NCBI GenBank assembly: GCA_964035545.1 | Contig: OZ037767.1 | Coordinates: 15,681,498-15,745,497, forward strand | DNA: 64,000 nucleotides | Origin: Bugula neritina | Taxonomy: Eukaryota > Bryozoa > Gymnolaemata > Cheilostomatida > Bugulidae | Direction: 5' to 3' | In this document: positions 10,437 through 22,145 of the stretch, piece by piece | Layout: each line of letters opens with the position of its first letter | Position numbering within the stretch: position 1 is the stretch's first letter | Position numbers and translations under genes: made by a program | Notes under the pieces: model-generated | What the model was told of the DNA's origin: nothing | The model's input: the letters and a program-made list of their open reading frames with translations, nothing else | The model's database searches: none

Positions 10437-13011
10437 CACAGTTGGTTTAAGGTCATACTTTTCATTTTCTGGCTCTTTGCCAGGTGCTTTATGTTCTATA
10501 TGAACAATGTTCCACTGATAGCTCGAACAGGTTGAATGTCACAAGAACAAAAAAAATATGAAAAGATAAAAAAACTTATGTTCTCCAATATACTTTTTTA
10601 TTTTTTTCAAAAGCCAATTCATGTTTAAGTTATAGCTTGTTGAAAAACATAGTCCCCCTTCCACATTCTTTTCAATTTATACGCTCCTGACTTGTTATTG
10701 TGTCTCAATATGCCTTGTATTTGAGTGCTTGTTAGTCTCGCTTCACTAACTTTGCCTATACTTCACAAGTGCCAGTGCTGCTGGCTCAAAAGCTAAATGT
10801 TATAAACTGTCAGCTAAAACCCAATCTTGTATTCCTAGGTTGGTTGGCCTAAATAAAACAATAGTCAAATCATGATTTCATGTTTTAAAAATTTACTCTA
10901 TTCTAACCTGCTGCCTAGCTAGTTCTATTTTTGATGTATAATTACAAAATTTGTGATACATTTTTTTGGCAACCATGTAATTTATAAAATGCAGTAATGG
11001 TACTTATAATATTATATTATTATCACTATAATATATTATATAGTATTATGTGTGTTTTTATTATCCTGCATAGTATCTAATTTATTATTGTTGTTGTGCA
11101 AACAAGTGCAATTAACCTAGTTTTCAAAATGTACCTCTAAATTATCAGAATATCAGTTTAGATATTTTCATGCTTTGTAAGGTAAACCTAAAAAAAGAGG
11201 CTGTATTCCCAAAGTAAAGGGTGTTGAACTATGAACTATATTAGATTAGCCACTCTGCTACCAAGTGCATCAGTATAATATTATATGAATAGCTCTGATG
11301 CTTTGTCTCCGGTGGCTGGCTGCGATATGATAACTTGGCCAACTTCCAAGAGTTTAAAATTGGCGCAATTATTCAAGAGGTTACATACTGCACAGAGCTA
11401 GCAGTGATAGTAACCTTGCTATTGGCAGTACTTATTACAACTGCCAGCATATAAGCTGCATTGTAGAATGCCGTTGGGGCAGGCTAGTAAAACCAAATTC
11501 TGCTCTCTAATATACCTTAGACAAAATGCAGCAACATAATTTTTAGTTTCAAATTACATTTGCCACCCTTACATGAGCTGTGGGCTTCATAAAGATTCAT
11601 ATGATTAGAGATTTATGCTATAGGCCCTATCTGTGCTAGTGTATGATGAAAATAACACACCATTGTCAAAGTTAACTTCAAGTATGTTGTTTTCCAGAAA
11701 CTCAGTAATGTCCATTTATCTCTCGCATACAAATACTTATGTAATACCATACAGTTTAAGTTTTATTTTAGAGCACATCTGCAAACTCTACAATAAGAGC
11801 TTGCTTTACCAGTCTATTTCAGACCTGTTTTTGTAGCTAGTAATACGCAAGCTACTTATTTTTAAACTTTTGGGTTATTTGTTCAAAACCATTAGCTTTG
11901 CTAGTAACCCGATACTATTGCAACAGTTGACTGCTATCAACATGAATTGACAGCCTAATAATTATAACCCTTTTGCGCGCGAAATATTTATGTAATGATA
12001 GTTACTCATATAGTGCGCATGTTATTATCGATGACTGCGTGGTCTAGAGGTTAGAGGCGTCGGCGAGGAGTTAGTTGGTTATGGTTCAACCCTGTTTTGT
12101 TGCAATTTTTTTTGTCAACTTATGCAAATCCTACGCATGTATAATAAATATGGCTATAATTGTAAAGTTTTTTTTAACTTTTGTTCAACAGTAAGACAAC
12201 ATACATGCATAATAATTAAATACTGAACACTAGACTAAACCCTAAATTGATCTTATAGAATACAATGTACTTAAAATAATCATATGTGAATTAGAGAAAC
12301 TGAAAGTGCACCTGCTGCTCTATAGACAGACCTTTACTGACAAGACTGCAAAGTGAAGTGATTTAGCTGAAATTAACTCTGCCAAACAAACAAAGAATTA
12401 TGTTGTGCTGAGGCATTTTCAATATATTATTGTAACATAGTGAGATGATTCAGCTAAGTGCTAATGTAAAACAGGGAACATTATATTGGCAGAAATCCAA
12501 TAGACTGCCAATTTGTGCGAGAGGGTACTATATGTTATTGTGATAGCGCAGAGCGGCAAACGTACTAGGAATGTTATAATTAGTCACAGGAGCGTAGCTA
12601 GAACCACCATATGAAGAATTTAGAAAATTGCAGTGAAACTTGCAAAATGGTGTATGTTTTTACCAAATTGTGAAGAGCATAAACAGAATTTCAAAAAACA
12701 AAGAAAGTATATTAGAGAAAACATATCAAGGAATGTCAAGTTTAACTTTTATACTTTATAAAATGAATCCCCTGTGCTACAGCAGTGGAACATGGAGGGT
12801 GTAAAATTTTACTTATTATGCAACAACTTTCTCAAAAAATTTTTTATTGAAAAATTAAAAAAGTATATGAAAGAGGAATGCAAGAGCTATCTTTTCATGT
12901 AAAATTTGTTAATGTGAGACAAAAACTGTTCGAGCTATCCCCTGGAAACCGTTTATATATAACATAAAGCAGTGCCTGAATCTGGAAAGTAATGACCTTA
13001 AACCAACTGTG
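10437..13011 (+). mobile_element. L copy B: complete 2575-bp copy
   Basis: It is full length, from CACAGTTGGTTTAAGG to the inverse end, nearly identical to A (inverted) and D. No transposase is present. It joins directly to a second, rearranged copy at 13012. The base order there (element end followed by AATCTA) matches insertion into the internal site of another L element, giving a 2-bp AA duplication half. Confidence 0.88.
12033..12095 (+). other. tRNA-like segment inside L copy B
   Basis: The A-box-like TGGTCTAGAGG (12040-12050) and B-box-like GGTTCAACCC (12083-12092) have tRNA-like spacing. No acceptor stem pairing is evident, so this is a pol III promoter relic or a captured SINE head rather than a tRNA gene. 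Confidence 0.5.
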
Positions 13012-15174
13012 AATCTAATATAGTTCATAGTTCAACACCCTTTACTTTGGGGATACAGCCTCTTTTTTTAGGTTTACCTAACAAAGCATGAAAATATCTA
13101 AATTGATATTCTGATAATTTAGAGGTACATTTTGAAAACTAGGTTAGTTGCACTTGTTTGCACAACAACAATAATAAAATATATATTATGCAGTATAATA
13201 AAAACACACTTAATACTACATAATATATTATATTGATAATAATATAATATTATAAATACTATTACTGCATTTTATATCTCGGATGGTTTCCAAAAAAATG
13301 TATCACAAATTCTGTAATTATACATAAAAAAAACTAGCTAGGCAGCAGGTTAGAATTGAGTAAATTTTTAAAACATGAAATCATGATTTGAATATTGTTT
13401 TATTTAGATTTTAGGCCAACCAACCTAGGAATACTAGATCGGGTTTTAGCTGACAGTTTATAACATTTAGCTTTTGAGCCAGCAGCACCAGCACTTGTGA
13501 AGTATAGGCAGAGTTAGTGAAGCGAGACTAACGAGCACTCAAATACAAGGCATAATGAGATATACAATAACAAGTCAGGATCGTATAAATTACAAAGAAT
13601 GTGGAAGGGGGACTATGTTTTTCAACAAGCTATAACTTAAACATGAATTGGCTTTTGAAAAAAATAAAAAAGTATATTGGAGAACATAAGTTTCTTTACC
13701 TTTTCATATTTTTTTTGTTCTTGTGACATTCAACCTGTTCGAGCTATCAGTGGAACATTGTTCATATAGAACATAAAGCACCTGGCAAAGAGCCAGAAAC
13801 TGAAAAGCATGACCTTAAAGTAACTGTGTTAGCCACTCTGCTACCAAGTGCATCAGTATAATATTATACGAATAGCTTTGATGCTTTGTCTCCGGTGGCT
13901 GGCTGCAATATGATAACTTGGCCAACTTCCAAGAGTTTAAAATTGGCGCAATTATTCAAGAGGTTACATACTGCACAGAGCTAGCAGTGATAGTAACCTT
14001 GCTATTGACAGTACTTATTACAACTGCCAGCATATAAGCTGCATTGTAGAATGCCATTGGGGTAGGCTAGTAAAACCAAATTCTGCTCTCTAATATACCT
14101 TAGACACAATGCAGCAACATAATTTTTAGTTTCAAATTACATTGCCACCCTTACATGAGCTGTTGGCTTCATAAAGATTCATATGATTAGAGATTTATGC
14201 TATAGGGCATAGGCCCTACCTGTGCTAGTGTATGATGAAAATAACACACCGTTGTCAAAGTTAACTTCAAGTATGTTTGTCAACTTATGCAAATCCTACG
14301 CATGTATAATAAATATGGCTATAATTGTAAGTTTTTTTTAACTTTTGTTCAACAGTCAGACAACATACACGCATAATAATTAGATACTGAACACTGGGCT
14401 ATACCTTAAATTGATCTTGTAGAATACAATATACTTAAAATAATCATATGTGAATTAGAGAAACTGAAAGTACACCTGCTGCACTATAGACAGACCTTTA
14501 CTGACAAGACTGCAAAGTGAAGTGATTTAGCTGAAATTAACTCTGCCAAACAAACAAGGAATTATGTTGTGCTGAGGCATTTTCAATAGGTTGTAACATA
14601 GTGAGATGCTTCAGCTAAGTGCTAATGTAAAACAGGGAACATTATATTGGCAGAAATCCAATAGATTGCCAATTTGTGCGAGAGGGTACTATATGTTATT
14701 GTGATAGCGCGCAGAGTGGCAAACGTACTAGGAATGTTATAATTAGTCACAGGAGCGTAGCTAGAACCACCATATGAAGAATTTAGAAAATTGCAGTGAA
14801 ACTTGTAAAATGGTGTATGTTTTTACCAAATTGTGAAGAGCATAAACAGAATTTCAAAAAACAAAGAAAGTATATTAGAGAAAACATATCAAGGAACGTC
14901 AAGTTTAACTTTTAGACTTTATAAATTGAATCCCCTGTGCTACAGCAGTGGAACATGGAGGGTGTAAAATTTTACTTATCATGCAACAACTTTCTCAGAA
15001 ATTTTTTTATTGGAAAATCAAAAAAGTCTATGAAAGAGGAATGCAAGAGCTATCTTTTCATGTAAAATTTATTAGTGTGAGACAAAAACTGTTCGAGCTA
15101 TCCCCTGGAAACCGTTTATATATAACGTAAAGCAGTGCCTGAATCTGGAAAGTAATGACCTTAAACTAACTGTG
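13012..15174. mobile_element. L copy C: composite remnant of nested L elements
   Basis: Positions 13012-13828 are the first ~815 bp of the element in inverted orientation, ending in an element terminus (TAACTGTG). Positions 13829-15174 are the remainder in the direct orientation of B, with the tRNA-like region deleted near 14276 and ending CTAACTGTG. Both internal junctions fall at the same site of the element (TAGATT/AGCC). Each terminus is followed by the TT or AA expected from a 2-bp target duplication. Confidence 0.75.
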
Positions 15175-16966
15175 AAAGTTCAGAGCTTCTCAGCTCTATG
15201 TAGTGCTTTAATCAGCTATATACCACCTGAAAAAATAAAGCTGTTTGTATTTTGTAATTTAAGAATACAATATTCCACTATAAAATGAATAAAGTTTGTT
15301 ACTAACTTACTGTTGTAGCATTTACGAAGTGAACTTACTGAAAAAGCTTATAACAATGCCCACATACAACAAAATTTTTCATTTATAGATTTTTCCTCAT
15401 TATTCCCATGTTGAAAACTTTGTTCTTACAGTTCAAAGTGTCTGCAACTTAAGAGATATACTTATAATATTTACTTTGCAATTATTAAGTAACATGAAGT
15501 GTGTTATAGCAGCAAGATCGTCGGATATAGAAAACTGGTAAAGTGTATAACAAATAAATACGGAATACGAGGATAATTCATGCTATTTGTGTCATAAAAA
15601 GTATGAAAAATCTATATTCATGTTAATAGTGACAGTAAATATTTGAATGCCTGATAATGTTCAACTTTGTCAAATATTTCATGCTAATAGATGATAAAAA
15701 GTTGGTATCATAATTTCATTGTGATTCTCCAGCTGTTATGATAAACATGTTGTGTAACTGAGAGTGGGCGAATAATTTCAATGCATCTTGTCATAATAGA
15801 TATACCAAGTAATGAGAAACAACTAGAAACTTGATATCTTTATGTATTATTTGTTTCAACAATAATCTAAAATAATGTAAATATTTAATATTTATATTAT
15901 TTTATATGTCAATGTTATAACACGATTATAATAGTAATTATATATTGATAATCATAATAATATGTTTTGCTTATAAACACCACCTATAGCAAAAATATAG
16001 AAACTCCATTTTAAAGCAGCATATCCATACAATGTAGCACAATTTATCCCGATTCATTCTAAATTATAAACAGATCTTATTCAACAGAAACTAGTATACG
16101 AGTTGTTGAAATGTTACATAAAGTAACATATTGTTAAAAACATCAAAATATATCATTCATTATTATACATGTCGACTAAAATTAATTCATGAAAATATCT
16201 ATAAAAAATTATTTTGCTACAAAAACTTGTTTAAAATACTACCTGAAGTGAAATTAAAACTAATTATACAATTTATAATATTGTGCGACTTAAAGCTTGC
16301 AGTATATATTGGATGTAGGATGTTTGCGATTTGTAATCAATTAGATTTCTCCGTTTACTTTGCGATTCATTAACAATACGATCTATTTTTCCAAACAAGC
16401 TGCATCCTTATGTTTGAAAATAGATTCATAAAATAAACATATAGTCTAGGCCTTTTAGAATAAGGCTGGAGTAGTTTTGTATTTTGCATAGGCAAACCAA
16501 GTTGTGTATCTTACATATGTGCAAACTAATTAAAGTATTTTGCATTCTAAAATAAATCTTTACCCTAGAAATAAAGGTTATTACAAACTCAAAGCCAATC
16601 TACTGCATGGTTAAAGGTTGAATTGGCTAGACATAGTAATAATGAAATATTGCCAGCTAAGGCTTAGTAAGATATGCTTTGCTTCAAGTAGCTTCGTAAG
16701 ATTTGAAATATGAAAAACATGTTCGTTAACTTAAAAATTTTTAAAAGGTCAATTTCAATAGGCTATAGTTTATTATATCTGTTTTTTATATCTAAACTAA
16801 AAAGTTATGTTTTAAATCACAATGTGAATATTTTATATTTTTATATTTTGCTTTAATTTTATCTATTCAAAACTTTTTATTCTAAATATTATTTTTTTAA
16901 ATAGTTTTGTCTGTTATTTCAAACTTTTTTTTACAAAACATTGACTAATTTAGTTGTATAATTTAA
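15175..16966. repeat. Duplicated 5' flank of WSC gene W1 (paired with 47727-52110)
   Basis: Starting at AGTTCAGAGCTTC, this stretch matches the sequence upstream of W3 over its whole length. The only large difference is that the W3 copy is interrupted by L copy D. I see no coding region in it. The duplication continues through W1 exons 1-2 to about 17672. Confidence 0.8.
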
Positions 16967-18182
16967 GCGCTTCTGCAACTCTGGCTGTGTTGGCATCTGG
17001 TGGACACTCTCAACCAGCTGATTGTTTGTTACAAGGACTCTAGGAACAGAGCGTTACCCATAGCATTTTCAACTCATTTGATGACCGTAGAGCTTTGTAT
17101 TGGCTACTGCACTATACAAGGTAAATCTTTTTGTAACTGTTTTCAGAAATAACTACAGTATACCAAAATATTGTGTAAGAACCTATTATACCTGATAATG
17201 ATGTTGATTCTTTGAAAGCGTTTATTTTTAATTTTCATCGATTTCAGTATTCTTCCATTTTAACACGACAAAGGCATATATAAGCTTGAATCTGCCAATT
17301 GTAGCTGAACTATAAAGAATTTGTGTTTTGTGATTTAGCGTGTTGTTATATTTATGAAGATCGATTAGTAATTTACTAATTTCAGGGCAGCCATATGCAG
17401 GAGTACAATCTACTGACCAGTGTTACTGTGGTGTTGAATACAACAAACATGGTGAAGTAGGGGAAACTGAGTGTCGTAGAGCATGCAGAGGGACCAGTAG
17501 TCAAATGTGTGGTGGAACATGGAGGAACAGTATCTACAAGACTTTCCCAGGTATAATGTGATTGGTTTATAAACAGTTGTCCTTCAAATCAATTGTGATT
17601 GTTTCCATGTATAATAAACTATGATATACAGATTATTCAGCTATATATAATATATAAATCAATTATTTCTCTAAATGTATTAAAACCTGCGAAGCTAAAT
17701 CTCTAGTTCACAGAAACACCATCACTGTCAGCTTTGAGTGCAGCAACAATTGCATACCTGTTGTTGTGGATGGACAACAGCTGTTTGTAAACAACAGAAA
17801 ACTGAAGAAATTTAGAGCGAGTAGCGGCCATGTTGGATTAGTAGATGTTGTGGTGGCTGATCTGGACACTGACCTTGACCTCATATCCGCCACATCAACT
17901 GAGAATAATTTCATTGTCGACAGCATAACTTCTCAAACTTTTTACCACATGAGTCATCCAAAGCATAAAAGATTCTCAGCGTTATCTGATCGCATGTGTA
18001 GCAGTAAATCTGTTAAGGTTTTCAAACAGCTCTCAATAGAATCATGTGCCTACGCTTGCAGTGTGCAATATGAAGATTGTGCAGCATTTTCAATAACCTC
18101 TAAAGCTGAATGTTATATTCATAATGAGGTTTTAGTTGTGTTCAAAAATTATTCAAGTTCTACTTGCTATGTGCCCGTTTAG
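16967..18182 (+). pseudogene. W1: WSC/PAN secreted-protein gene copy, internally deleted
   Basis: Exon 1 (16967-17120, phase 1) encodes a hydrophobic start and the first half of a WSC domain (CYKD...LCIGYC). It has no ATG: the codon after the in-frame TAA is GCG. Exon 2 (17386-17550) encodes the second half (QCYCGVEY, SSQMCGGTWRN). The NHL-like exon seen in W3 and W2 is missing: about 2.3 kb is deleted between 17672 and 17690, removing the acceptor. The 3' part (about 17690-18182) is open and ends in a PAN/apple-like region with cysteines (ESCAYACSVQYEDC, ECYIHNE). WSC domains bind carbohydrate in other secreted proteins. This copy is probably non-functional. Confidence 0.75.
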
Positions 18183-18996
18183 AATTTATCTATAGATTTG
18201 AACCTAATTTTTACAGTAATATATTGAAATGTTCTTTTTAATATCTTCAAACAAAAGTTTCATTTTGTTCTTTTGTAATATCTTTTTATATACATTTGAG
18301 CTAACTGCGCATAACTCTAAATATTCAGCTATATAATATATAAATCTGATTTTGTATTCCAGTTATATTGGTAATCAACACTTGTCATACAACATTCAAA
18401 TTCAATAAATAGTATTATGTAATGCATCTGGCATGGAATATAAATATTATTCTGAATTTTGAGCTTTTTGTAAACTATCTGAATATTTTCTACTGATCTT
18501 TTTTATTAAAAAATAGAAATAGATTTGTTTGAGTAACAATGACGCATCTTTGGTTTAACAATGCACGTATATATCATACTATATATAGTCCCTTATGATC
18601 TTATTCAAGTAGGGTGCAGATTTAATTGTTGGCGAATAACTCATGTGAGAGATTCTTTTATTTATGTTTAATATAATGTAACAGCTAATACTATTCTACA
18701 AAATACAAAACTACACCCCTAAGACTAGCAAATAAACAGCTCTATAATATCTTCAGACATCCTTCACTAAATTAATAAAATCTACACACTTTACTATAGA
18801 GAGCCTTTAATCATTTTTTGTTTGTTTTTGATGTTTACTAAGCAAGGATTTAAAACAAAAAATAAAGGAAGTTTTACTTAAAACCGCTGGCTTAAAAAAA
18901 TTAAGTTTGGAAAAATATAGCAGCAAACAAAACAGCAAAATAAACAGAACAAGAGTAAACAACAATGAGACACTAAACATAACTTCCATATAAGAT
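18183..18996. other. Non-coding flank between W1 and el2
   Basis: AT-rich sequence without a supported gene. On the minus strand it was contiguous with the CPEB stop-codon region before el2 inserted, so it may contain the original CPEB 3' UTR and polyadenylation signal. Confidence 0.5.
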
Positions 18997-19000
18997 ATAT

Positions 19001-19307
19001 TGTGGTGGCTCGTGGAGCTACCAGCAGCACGGTACGCAGGGTCACATAATTGACTCGGAACAATGACAGCCAATTAGCGGCTTTAATAGTTAGTAGCAGT
19101 AGTAGTTTTCCCGCTGTTAGTCAGTCGAAGTTAGAGTGCTGAATAATCTAGATGTGTGAAATTATTAGATGTGTTTTTATAGTTTTTGTAATGTGTTATT
19201 GTGTTTAAAATATATACTCGTTCACTCGACTTATCCTGGTGAAGTTCTCTAGCAAGTAATTAGACTCTCTGAATTGCATATCAACCCTAATTCTGAAAAT
19301 CATAACA
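19001..19307 (+). repeat. el2 5' LTR
   Basis: It starts TGTGGTGGCTCG and ends CATAACA, 307 bp. It differs from the 3' LTR at three transition sites, near 19055, 19212 and 19272. Confidence 0.95.
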
Positions 19308-19308
19308 G

Positions 19309-19326
19309 TGGTGGCAGCGGTGGGAT
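19309..19326 (+). other. el2 primer binding site (tRNA-Leu type)
   Basis: TGGTGGCAGCGGTGGGAT lies one base after the 5' LTR and is the complement of a tRNA-Leu 3' end with CCA. Confidence 0.85.
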
Positions 19327-19340
19327 AGTGCACATCCAAG

Positions 19341-20294
19341 ATGGAGACTGAAAACGCTGGAATGCAACCACCTGCAGTAGAAGGTGAGCGTAGAGACAAT
19401 GCTGTAGGGACAATGCCTGTCAACCATGTAGTAGAAGAGCGAAGGGTTCCGCGGGAACTAACTGAAGACCGCTACCGGTTAAAGGCGCTCACCTTCATGG
19501 GTGAAGAAGAGGTGGAGCAATTCATCCAAGAGTTTAGCGACGTAATGGACGTCGCCCAGTGCCCCCCTAGGGTGGCCCTGCTGAAGCTTAGAATGGCATT
19601 GATGGACAAAGCCAAGCCTTATGGACTGGGAGTAGACATCGATAATATCTTTGCTTCTCTGCCGGCCCGCTTCGGCCTCTCTGCTACAGATGCCCGGGCC
19701 CGACTACAAAGGCTGCGGCGTGATCCCCGCACCCCGCTACGGGAACATGCCGCCGCGGTCATGAAGCTGGCACAGATCACGTACAGCGACTTGCCCCCAG
19801 CCAACTGCGAGAGGTATACCCTTGACGCTTTCATAGCATCTGTCGACGATCTGGGTCTCAACCACCAGTTTCTAGCTAGGGGAGTCACCACCGTTGAGGA
19901 TGCTCTGACAGAGGGGGAAGCTTACCTCCTAGCCAATCAGATGCATAAAAGTCGCGGGAACTCCCGTCAAGTGGAGGTAGACCGCGCGGACACGGCAGCG
20001 GGACGAGAGGAGGAAACCTCCGCGACGGCTGCCGTGGCTCAGTTAGCGACGGCATCGAAAGTCACTCAACTGACTGACATGCTGGCCAAACTGATAGCAA
20101 CACTGACACCCCAAGCCCCAGTAGGTACCGCCGCTGAGCCCGTACGGCCACCGGCGCCGCCACCGTGGGAAACGGTCAGTTTTTGCTGGGAATGCGGGAA
20201 TCAAGGACATTTCCGCAGGTACTGTCCCTTCCTAACTCCGGGGTTAAACTACCGCGGCCCGCAGATGTTCCCACCTTTTGCGGGCCGACGATGA
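19341..20294 (+). CDS. el2 Gag polyprotein
   Basis: The 317-residue open frame is intact. The ATG at 19341 lies 14 bases after the PBS, and the frame aligns with el1 and el3 gag from the region near residue 40. The capsid-like core is about residues 45-185. The C-terminus has a CCHC zinc knuckle, CWECGNQGHFRRYC (residues 282-295), which binds RNA in retroelement Gags. Gag forms the cytoplasmic particle that packages element RNA. The protease frame overlaps the gag 3' end at -1, so Pol is probably made by ribosomal frameshift, though I could not pick a convincing slippery heptamer. The donor-like site at nucleotide 43 is listed separately. Confidence 0.9.
   Translation: METENAGMQPPAVEGERRDNAVGTMPVNHVVEERRVPRELTEDRYRLKALTFMGEEEVEQFIQEFSDVMDVAQCPPRVALLKLRMALMDKAKPYGLGVDIDNIFASLPARFGLSATDARARLQRLRRDPRTPLREHAAAVMKLAQITYSDLPPANCERYTLDAFIASVDDLGLNHQFLARGVTTVEDALTEGEAYLLANQMHKSRGNSRQVEVDRADTAAGREEETSATAAVAQLATASKVTQLTDMLAKLIATLTPQAPVGTAAEPVRPPAPPPWETVSFCWECGNQGHFRRYCPFLTPGLNYRGPQMFPPFAGRR
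19380..19389 (+). promoter_or_regulatory. Candidate splice donor inside gag (D1)
   Basis: GAAG/GTGAGC matches the 5' splice-site consensus. The cut falls after nucleotide 43 of gag (14 codons plus one base, phase 1). A donor-like AAG/GTGAG occurs at exactly the same position and phase in el3 (39037/39038) and el1 (8239/8238). Joined to the ORF3 acceptor it keeps frame. Confidence 0.5.
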
Positions 20295-21388
20295 AACCTC
20301 CAGGGAAAAAGAAACGCAGGTCGCCCAGACGGGTGCCGGGTGCTGGTGACCCAAGATGGCAACAGCCGCGACGGATCAGCAAGGGGCTCCGCCCCGCCGC
20401 TACCTTTTCCATGCCCCTCCACAATCGATTCGACGGGCTACCAGCCCAAGAATCTATATGGGAGCCAGCAAAGGTAGCCGGAAATCTAGCCTCGGCACCT
20501 CCGAGGCCCACTTACCAACATCCCAAGAGGCCTCCCTCGCCATCCAAGGCGAGGGAGGTACTCCCTGCAAGAGTAAGGCCTGAAGAGAGAGTTCAGGTGC
20601 AGCCCCATGGGAACAGCTATTTCTTGCCCGGTAAATTGGAAGGCAAAGCTGTTACTTTTCTCATTGATTCGGGCTGTACCACGAACCTCCTAAGCCGCCA
20701 ACTCTTCGACACCCTCAGTACTAGGGTCAGGGGCGAGATGGAACCATACGAGGGGGAGTATGGCACCCTAGCTGACGGGTCATGCCTTCCCTTCTATGGT
20801 ATAATTGAGTTGACGGGACGAGTCCGTGATCAAACGATCCAAGAGACGTTTATCGTCAGTCAGCTCAAGGAGGACGCCATCCTCGGGATGCCATTCCTAA
20901 AACGGCACGGATGTCACATCGACTTTAGTAAATCTGCGATGGTGATGTCCGGGCGAGAACTCGCCTGCGTCGACAAGTTCGGCCGCCCTTTAGTAGGAGG
21001 TGTGCAGGTGGTACGTAACTGTACCATACCAGGCCGCTCCCAAGCTACCATTCACTGTAGGGTGAACAGTAGCCGGATCTTTGGACTCGGGGTAGTCGTG
21101 GGCACGCACGAAAGGGTCCAACTTGCCAGCAGTCTGAACCAACTGACTGAGCAAGGGGAGATTTTAGTGCAGTGTGTCAACCCCTTTACCGAGTCTGTCA
21201 AGCTTCCGGCTGGGTCTATGCTGGGCCGGTTTCACTTCGTTCAGGAGGAGGACGTGGGCCCGTCGCTGGGTGATGCGACGGAGGCACCCCCTCAACACCC
21301 TACTCAAAGGCGAGGAACAGTCCCAACACATATCCGAGAGTTATATGAAACAGCCTGTGGTGGCTGCGCGAGTAACAAGGAACGCCAA
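20295..21388 (+). CDS. el2 protease and following part of Pol, up to MITE S1
   Basis: The open frame starts upstream, overlapping gag in the -1 frame, and runs to the S1 insertion; it reads on into S1 and stops at 21451. A basic linker (KPPGKKKRR) is followed by a retroviral-type aspartic protease: FLIDSGCTTNLL with the catalytic Asp at 20666, and a flap/C-terminal region to about ILGMPFLKRHG (20881-20910). The rest is a connecting segment before RT. Because S1 separates it from RT, this copy cannot make full Pol. Confidence 0.85.
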
Positions 21389-22145
21389 CACAGGATAGTT
21401 AAGGGCATCTTCACGAAGAATATTATAAATTTCTCTCAAAATGTAGTTTAAGTTCTTGAATAATATGGCTTTGTGGGTGTCATGCGTGTTGCCTACTTGC
21501 AATTGTTTAGCCTAAGATCAAACTACAACCAATAAGCAGCAACCTTCATTAGGACTGCGTAATCTATCAACATTCCATTATGGGTGCTACATGAACAAAG
21601 TACAAAGCAAGCTATTCATTATAGCCTGCCAGCTAGTAAGCCTGTAATTAGTATGTACGCGCCAATATCTTCTCACCCCTACGTGCTCATTGAAGCGTGG
21701 AGTACTGCGCGCAGCTAATTTTCTATGAAAAAATATAGCATTTTCAGTGTATAAATCACTAATTTATGGGCAATCTAGAAGAGTTATCGGCAAAAGAAAA
21801 AAAACTTGCACTGGAGAAATATCTCAGGATTTCAGCAGTGCAATTTTTATTCAGATATCATGTTTTCCTGCTGAGATATTTTTTTGGTACTGAAAAGTCA
21901 GCTTTTCAGGCAAAATTGGCCAAAATTGGGCAGTTTTCTGTTTATAACTTTGCAACAAAAATGAAAATTGAAATTTCCAAAAAACTTACACTGGGGAAAA
22001 AGAAGATCTAAAACATAGTTTTTAAATTTTGACTCTAGCACAATTAGGTGAGATTTTATTTTACTGGTACTGAATTCTTATATGATTACAATGCAAACCT
22101 CAGCAAGGCAGTTGCAGCTAAAAGGTTGCCCTTAACTATCCTGTG
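21389..22145 (+). mobile_element. S1: 757-bp MITE inserted in el2 pol
   Basis: TIRs are CACAGGATAGTTAAGGGCA at both ends. Flanks are GCCAA and AAGCTATGG, and el1 pol has the uninterrupted site, so the target duplication is AA (2 bp). No transposase is encoded; the conserved short open frame inside is not convincing. It is nearly identical to S2 in opposite orientation. Confidence 0.92.

Noticed and set aside
11633-11836. A 67-codon open frame shared by L copies A and B
   Set aside because: Disrupted in copy D and without domain similarity; it reflects copy identity.
12033-12095. A functional tRNA gene
   Set aside because: Internal boxes are present, but no acceptor or anticodon stem pairing can be drawn.
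20161-20294. A specific -1 frameshift slippery heptamer at the gag-pol overlap
   Set aside because: T-runs are present but none fits X XXY YYZ in the gag frame, so I only report the -1 overlap.
21766-22011. A Lys-rich open frame shared by S1 and S2
   Set aside because: The two MITEs are nearly identical, so conservation is not evidence; no transposase motif is present.
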